A stretch of 10,416 nt of DNA from positions 1 through 10,416 of the forward strand of contig JAGOCL010000053.1 in the NCBI GenBank assembly GCA_017998755.1. Reading direction: 5' to 3'. Below are positions 7,689-10,416 of this stretch, piece by piece. The notes under the pieces were generated by a model, which was not told the origin of the DNA, searched no databases, and saw nothing but the letters and a program-made list of their open reading frames with translations. The stretch's first letter is position 1. Each line of letters begins with the position of its first letter. The position numbers and the translations under genes were made by a program. This DNA comes from Spirochaetota bacterium (lineage in GTDB: Bacteria > Spirochaetota > GWE2-31-10 > MWDO01).

Positions 7689-7693
7689 CCTCC
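7689..7693 (-). promoter_or_regulatory. Ribosome binding site fixing the DUF2157 start
   Basis: GGAGG lies 5 bases before the ATG at 7683. The longer frame would start with TTG at 7695, which overlaps this site, so the ATG form (MKGVLDK) is preferred. Confidence 0.75.
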
Positions 7694-7728
7694 AAAACTC
7701 TAAGAAAACGGCTTAAACTTGATTATTT

Positions 7729-7734
7729 ATTATA
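7729..7734 (-). promoter_or_regulatory. Candidate -10 box for the DUF2157-GDYXXLXY pair
   Basis: A perfect TATAAT lies in the 86-base gap between fapA and the DUF2157 gene, about 46 bases before the ATG. No convincing -35 box is found 16-18 bases upstream because the sequence there is almost pure A+T, so this is a tentative call. No GC-rich terminator is visible after fapA. Confidence 0.4.
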
Positions 7735-7769
7735 CAATATAAATAAAAATATTAAATATAAATATCAGT

Positions 7770-9581
7770 TTAAATGTTATAAATTTCTTTATAATTAAAA
7801 CCTGATTCGATTATTTGATTATTTATGCACTTTAAGACTATCTTATTAGCGTTTATTAACCCTGTATTATACTCGATTTTTCCATAAAAGATCGTTACTC
7901 CGCTAAATAGGGTATATTCGACAATGATATATCTATTATTTGCCGGATAAAGAAGGTTTTTAGCTTCTTGAAGTTCTCTTTCGACGTTTTCAATATCGTC
8001 TTTATATCTTTCAACAATTACGATAATTTTGTTTAGTTTTTCAGTATTTTCTTTATTATTCCAGTTTGATTTTAAATCTTTCTCAGTTTCATTTTTTGTA
8101 TCGTTTAGCTTTATAAGCATATCTTTTTTTTCCGTTAATTCGGTTTTCAGCTTGTCGATAAGACGGAATTTTATAGGATCGATACCGATAATTACTTCTG
8201 TTTTTAACTCGGTGGAGCTTCCAAGTTTTTTCAGACGTAAACTACCTCCTAAAACCGTTTTACCGCCGATTAATTCAGCCCTTTTTCCGACAAGAATTAT
8301 ATTGTTTTTTACTTGTAAGTTGGAATTCATTATAGATTCTTCTACGAAAAGATTAGAACCGCATATAATATTAGAACTTTCAATGAATCTTGAATATAAA
8401 TCTCCTTCGCACTCAATACTTCCATCGTTTGAACCGTTAATTCCCGCTTTTAAAATTACGTCGGCTCCGGCGATTAGTTTAACTTTTCCAATTCTTTCGC
8501 CAACCTGTATGGAACCGCGGGCTTTAACGGTAAAACCGTCGGAAATTGTTCCGGATATAACGACGCTCCCGTCAAAATCGATATTTCCCGTCGAATAATC
8601 GACGTTTCTAAAAGAAGCGATAGGAGAAACGGTAACAATGCCTGATTTTAGCATTACATGCCCGTCAATTAATGAAACGATGGTTTTTTTATCTTCGTCG
8701 TATTCAGTATTCTCGCCAATTAAAATTTGAGATTTAATTGCTTGAACAAACGGAATACGCTCTCCGAAAATATTAGTACCGTCTTTTCCCGCCTGAGAGT
8801 CTTCAACTTCGGCAAGAACGTCCCCTTTTTTTACGTTTTGTATAAAATTAAGTTCTTTCAAATTTATTCTATCGTATTCGTCTATTAAAAACGGTTTGCC
8901 CGGATTTGTATCAAAATTATATTTCAAACTATCCGGTTTAGGGTTTATGGGTTCGATTCCGCGAACGACGACAAACTCGTTATTATAATTTTTATTTTTT
9001 ATAATACTTTTTATCATCTCTCCGTTTATACCGAATACTATGCTTCTCTCCTTAAGCGAAGATAAAATATCCCCCTCCTTGACCTCGTCGCCCCCTTTTT
9101 TAGGCGGAATGATAACAATAGACGCGCTCATTTTATCTTCGCTAATCTTTACGGTTATTGTCGCTCGAAAATCTGCCCCTTCGGGCCAATCTGTTAGTTT
9201 TTCGGGAATTCCCGTCGCTCTATCAATTATATCTTTAATATATAGATTTGATATCCATTTAATATTAAGAAGTTTCATTCTATTTAAAACTTCTTCGCTG
9301 TATACGGGTTTTCCCGAGCCTTTTGGAGGATAAATAGTAAGATAAGCGGCTCCGTCTATATAATTAATCTTGAAATAACCGTTAATATTTTCTAATAATG
9401 ACGATTTATCAGACTCTGATTTTTCCTTTAGAAAAAATTTTGCCTTGATAGAATTTTGAGAGCTCTCTAAAATTTCATAATCTAAAAGAGATTTGTCGGT
9501 TTTTAAATAAGTACTACCTTTTAAAATAGCTTCATCTAGGCTTGATGCGACGATAACAACTTCTTTTTTGTTATTAATCAT
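7770..9581 (-). CDS. FapA family protein (DUF342)
   Basis: 603 residues, cytoplasmic (no signal or membrane segment). Residues 6-50 resemble the Jag-N/FapA-N module (VVIVASSLDEAILKG, then LLDYEILE). The central DUF342 region contains VVRGIEPINPKPDSLKYNF (205-223), INLKELNFIQNVKKGDVLAE (239-258) and GKDGTNIFGERI (265-276). Residues 320-465 are Gly-rich short strands (DFDGSVVISGTISDGFTVKA, SIQVGERIG, CEGDLYSRFIESSNIICG), expected to form a right-handed beta-helix. A coiled coil of about 70 residues follows (473-545), then a small C-terminal strand region (YIIVEYTLFSGVTIFYG). Relatives have been linked to cell envelope or polar protein localisation in other bacteria; the role here is not known. 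AAGGT precedes the ATG. It sits alone between two promoters. Confidence 0.85.
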   Translation of the reverse strand: MINNKKEVVIVASSLDEAILKGSTYLKTDKSLLDYEILESSQNSIKAKFFLKEKSESDKSSLLENINGYFKINYIDGAAYLTIYPPKGSGKPVYSEEVLNRMKLLNIKWISNLYIKDIIDRATGIPEKLTDWPEGADFRATITVKISEDKMSASIVIIPPKKGGDEVKEGDILSSLKERSIVFGINGEMIKSIIKNKNYNNEFVVVRGIEPINPKPDSLKYNFDTNPGKPFLIDEYDRINLKELNFIQNVKKGDVLAEVEDSQAGKDGTNIFGERIPFVQAIKSQILIGENTEYDEDKKTIVSLIDGHVMLKSGIVTVSPIASFRNVDYSTGNIDFDGSVVISGTISDGFTVKARGSIQVGERIGKVKLIAGADVILKAGINGSNDGSIECEGDLYSRFIESSNIICGSNLFVEESIMNSNLQVKNNIILVGKRAELIGGKTVLGGSLRLKKLGSSTELKTEVIIGIDPIKFRLIDKLKTELTEKKDMLIKLNDTKNETEKDLKSNWNNKENTEKLNKIIVIVERYKDDIENVERELQEAKNLLYPANNRYIIVEYTLFSGVTIFYGKIEYNTGLINANKIVLKCINNQIIESGFNYKEIYNI

Positions 9582-9601
9582 GAGCGACCTTAGTTTATAA
9601 G

Positions 9602-9619
9602 TAGAATGTAATTATTCTA
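9602..9619. promoter_or_regulatory. Inverted repeat over the fapA -10 region
   Basis: TAGAAT and ATTCTA form perfect 6-base arms around a 6-base centre (GTAATT). The right arm is the predicted -10 box of fapA read on the other strand and the left arm lies just after the start point, a placement suited to a repressor operator. Short AT-rich arms make chance a real alternative. Confidence 0.35.
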
Positions 9620-9641
9620 ATTGAATTATAAAAAAAGTCAA
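9614..9641 (-). promoter_or_regulatory. Promoter for fapA
   Basis: A -35 box TTGACT (9636-9641, 5 of 6), a 16-base spacer and a -10 box TAGAAT (9614-9619, 5 of 6). Transcription would start near 9607, with a leader of about 25 bases carrying the AAGGT ribosome site. Confidence 0.6.
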
Positions 9642-9665
9642 ATTATTATTAACAAAAATACGTTC

Positions 9666-10220
9666 CTACGGATATGAAAACTCAATCGGTCGGAAGAATT
9701 CGTTGTAGTTTACGACGACGTATGGGCGGTTTAGAGGGAATTCCCGTTTTTCATTATCAAATATCAACCGCCCCATTTTTTTCAATCCATTCAATTTCAT
9801 AATTTTCCAAACGTCATAGCTCTTAATTCTTTTATTATGAGCTTTTTTCTTAGATTGATTGTTTAAATACATAATAAAACTATTTATATCTTTATATTTA
9901 TCAATATTTTCAACAAAATAATCGATAATTCTTCTGATTACGTAGGCCATACTGTAACCGTTTGAGTCGTCATATATTTTTTTTAATAAAAGATAAACTT
10001 TATAGTCTATACAAATGTGTATTTTTTTATCCCATGATATTTTTTCATAAACCGGAATAGCGTCTTTAATCATTGAATAATAATTTTTTAAGAATGGATA
10101 CATAAGATTTAGAATCTTTGCAATAATTGTAGAAATTCTCTTAGAATTAAAGCGTTTTTTACATAATTCTGCTTTTTCTCTAATATCTTTACCAATTACT
10201 ATAGAAAAATCGTATTTCAT
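9666..10220 (-). CDS. Orphan protein with two ribbon-helix-helix-like repeats
   Basis: 184 residues from the ATG at 10218-10220. I do not recognise the family. Two 40-residue segments align without gaps: residues 5-44 (FSIVIGKDIREKAELC, then NSKRISTIIAKILNLM) and 67-106 (IHICIDYKVYLLLKK, then NGYSMAYVIRRIIDYFVENI). Each has an alternating beta-strand, a helix, a turn with Asn, and a second helix with an SxxxxI(R/A)(R/K)I pattern, the layout of CopG/Arc ribbon-helix-helix DNA-binding units. Identity between the two is low (about 5 of 40), so this rests on pattern. The C-terminus (107-184) is basic, then ends in an aromatic stretch (RPYVVVNYNEFFRPIEF). The gene is far more AT-rich than its neighbours (lines near 15-22% G+C), which suggests transfer or fast evolution. 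It could be an autoregulating repressor; alternatives are a phage or plasmid copy-control protein or an antitoxin. Confidence 0.6.
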   Translation of the reverse strand: MKYDFSIVIGKDIREKAELCKKRFNSKRISTIIAKILNLMYPFLKNYYSMIKDAIPVYEKISWDKKIHICIDYKVYLLLKKIYDDSNGYSMAYVIRRIIDYFVENIDKYKDINSFIMYLNNQSKKKAHNKRIKSYDVWKIMKLNGLKKMGRLIFDNEKREFPLNRPYVVVNYNEFFRPIEFSYP

Positions 10221-10227
10221 ATTGTTT

Positions 10228-10231
10228 CCTC
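10228..10231 (-). promoter_or_regulatory. Ribosome binding site fixing the orphan gene's start
   Basis: GAGG lies 7 bases before the ATG at 10220. The longer frame starts with TTG at 10262 and has no ribosome site; its 14 extra residues overlap this sequence. Confidence 0.7.
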
Positions 10232-10292
10232 GATATTTTTTTTCTTTATATATAATTAACAATAAATTTTTGATTTTGGTTTACAAAATTAA

Positions 10293-10314
10293 GAAATATT
10301 TTTCAAAATATTTC
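10293..10314. promoter_or_regulatory. Perfect 10+10 bp inverted repeat, candidate operator
   Basis: Arms GAAATATTTT and AAAATATTTC surround a 2-base centre (TC), 73 bases upstream of the orphan gene's ATG and 36 bases before the -35 box of the divergent gene. No GC core or U-run marks it as a terminator, and the near-zero spacer suits a dimeric DNA-binding protein. The gene beside it encodes the putative ribbon-helix-helix protein. Confidence 0.5.
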
Positions 10315-10322
10315 ACCGAACT

Positions 10323-10342
10323 AAAACGGTAATTCCCGTTTT
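10323..10342. promoter_or_regulatory. Second inverted repeat in the divergent region
   Basis: AAAACGG and CCGTTTT form 7-base perfect arms around a 6-base loop (TAATTC). It lies between the larger inverted repeat and the plus-strand promoter. Only a short T tract follows, and neither flanking gene ends here, so an operator is likelier than a terminator. Confidence 0.4.
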
Positions 10343-10349
10343 TAATTAA

Positions 10350-10378
10350 TTGAAATCCTAATTAAAATATGATAAAAT
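10350..10378 (+). promoter_or_regulatory. Promoter for the divergent plus-strand gene
   Basis: -35 box TTGAAA (10350-10355, 5 of 6), a 17-base spacer, and -10 box TAAAAT (10373-10378, 5 of 6) with an extended TGA just before it. The start point near 10385 would leave a leader of only about 13 bases. Confidence 0.55.
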
Positions 10379-10397
10379 ATAGATCGAGGAGTCTGAA

Positions 10398-10416
10398 ATG
10401 ACTGAGATTATTACAA
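10398..10416 (+). CDS. Start of a divergent gene (cut off by window edge)
   Basis: An ATG at 10398-10400 opens MTEIIT and runs off the window. GAGGAG lies 6 bases upstream (10386-10391), and a good promoter lies before that, so a real gene start is likely. Six codons are too few to say what it encodes. Confidence 0.6.

Noticed and set aside
7735..7765. Repeated ATATAAATA-like words in the gap after fapA
   Set aside because: Low-complexity A+T; no stable stem or conserved unit, so neither a terminator nor a repeat family.
8029..8598. 189-codon open frame on the plus strand
   Set aside because: It is antisense to the coiled-coil and beta-helix part of fapA, has a Ser/Phe-rich composition expected from reversed Lys/Glu codons and has no ribosome site.
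9040..9333. 97-codon frame on the plus strand opposite fapA
   Set aside because: Antisense shadow with no ribosome site and no recognisable motif; fapA is clearly coding here.
9642..9668. Possible terminator after the orphan gene
   Set aside because: The only stem is about 4 bases (CGT/ACG) with a broken T tract, not enough for an intrinsic terminator.

Overview
The window is AT-rich (about one third G+C in the lines I counted by hand) and compactly coded, with no gene-free stretch longer than about 180 bases. Nine genes lie on the minus strand; the first six codons of a tenth, divergent gene sit at the right edge on the plus strand. I see no rRNA, tRNA, CRISPR array or insertion sequence. 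The bacterium cannot be named with confidence. A FapA-type DUF342 polymerisation-regulator protein, a DUF2157/GDYXXLXY membrane pair, strong AGGAGG-type ribosome sites and low GC would fit a spirochaete or another host-associated anaerobe, but this is a weak inference.

Read in the direction of transcription (right to left), the minus strand holds: (i) an orphan 184-residue protein (9666-10220) that looks like two ribbon-helix-helix units in one chain, markedly more AT-rich than its neighbours; (ii) a FapA/DUF342 protein (7770-9581) with its own sigma-70-like promoter; (iii) a translationally coupled pair, a polytopic DUF2157 membrane protein and a GDYXXLXY-family protein (5138-7683); (iv) a three-gene unit with its own promoter: a secreted NlpC/P60 wall hydrolase with two beta-sandwich modules and an Asn-rich linker, a hotdog thioesterase and endonuclease III (2030-5009); (v) a two-gene unit behind a very good promoter: acetate kinase and a metallo-beta-lactamase-fold hydrolase that runs off the left edge (1-1853).

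The housekeeping part (acetate kinase, Nth, thioesterase) is ordinary. The parts most worth a second look are the composite NlpC/P60 protein with a putative calcium loop in each of its two modules, the unusually long DUF2157 protein paired with GDYXXLXY and without a DUF4401 gene between them, and the right-hand end. There an AT-rich, apparently tandem ribbon-helix-helix gene faces a divergent gene across a 177-base region holding a perfect 10+10 bp inverted repeat and a second 7+7 bp inverted repeat, an arrangement suggestive of an autoregulated switch. The three start sites revised here (thioesterase, DUF2157, orphan RHH) rest on ribosome-binding sites: in each case the longest reading frame begins with TTG, while a well-placed Shine-Dalgarno sequence precedes an internal ATG.
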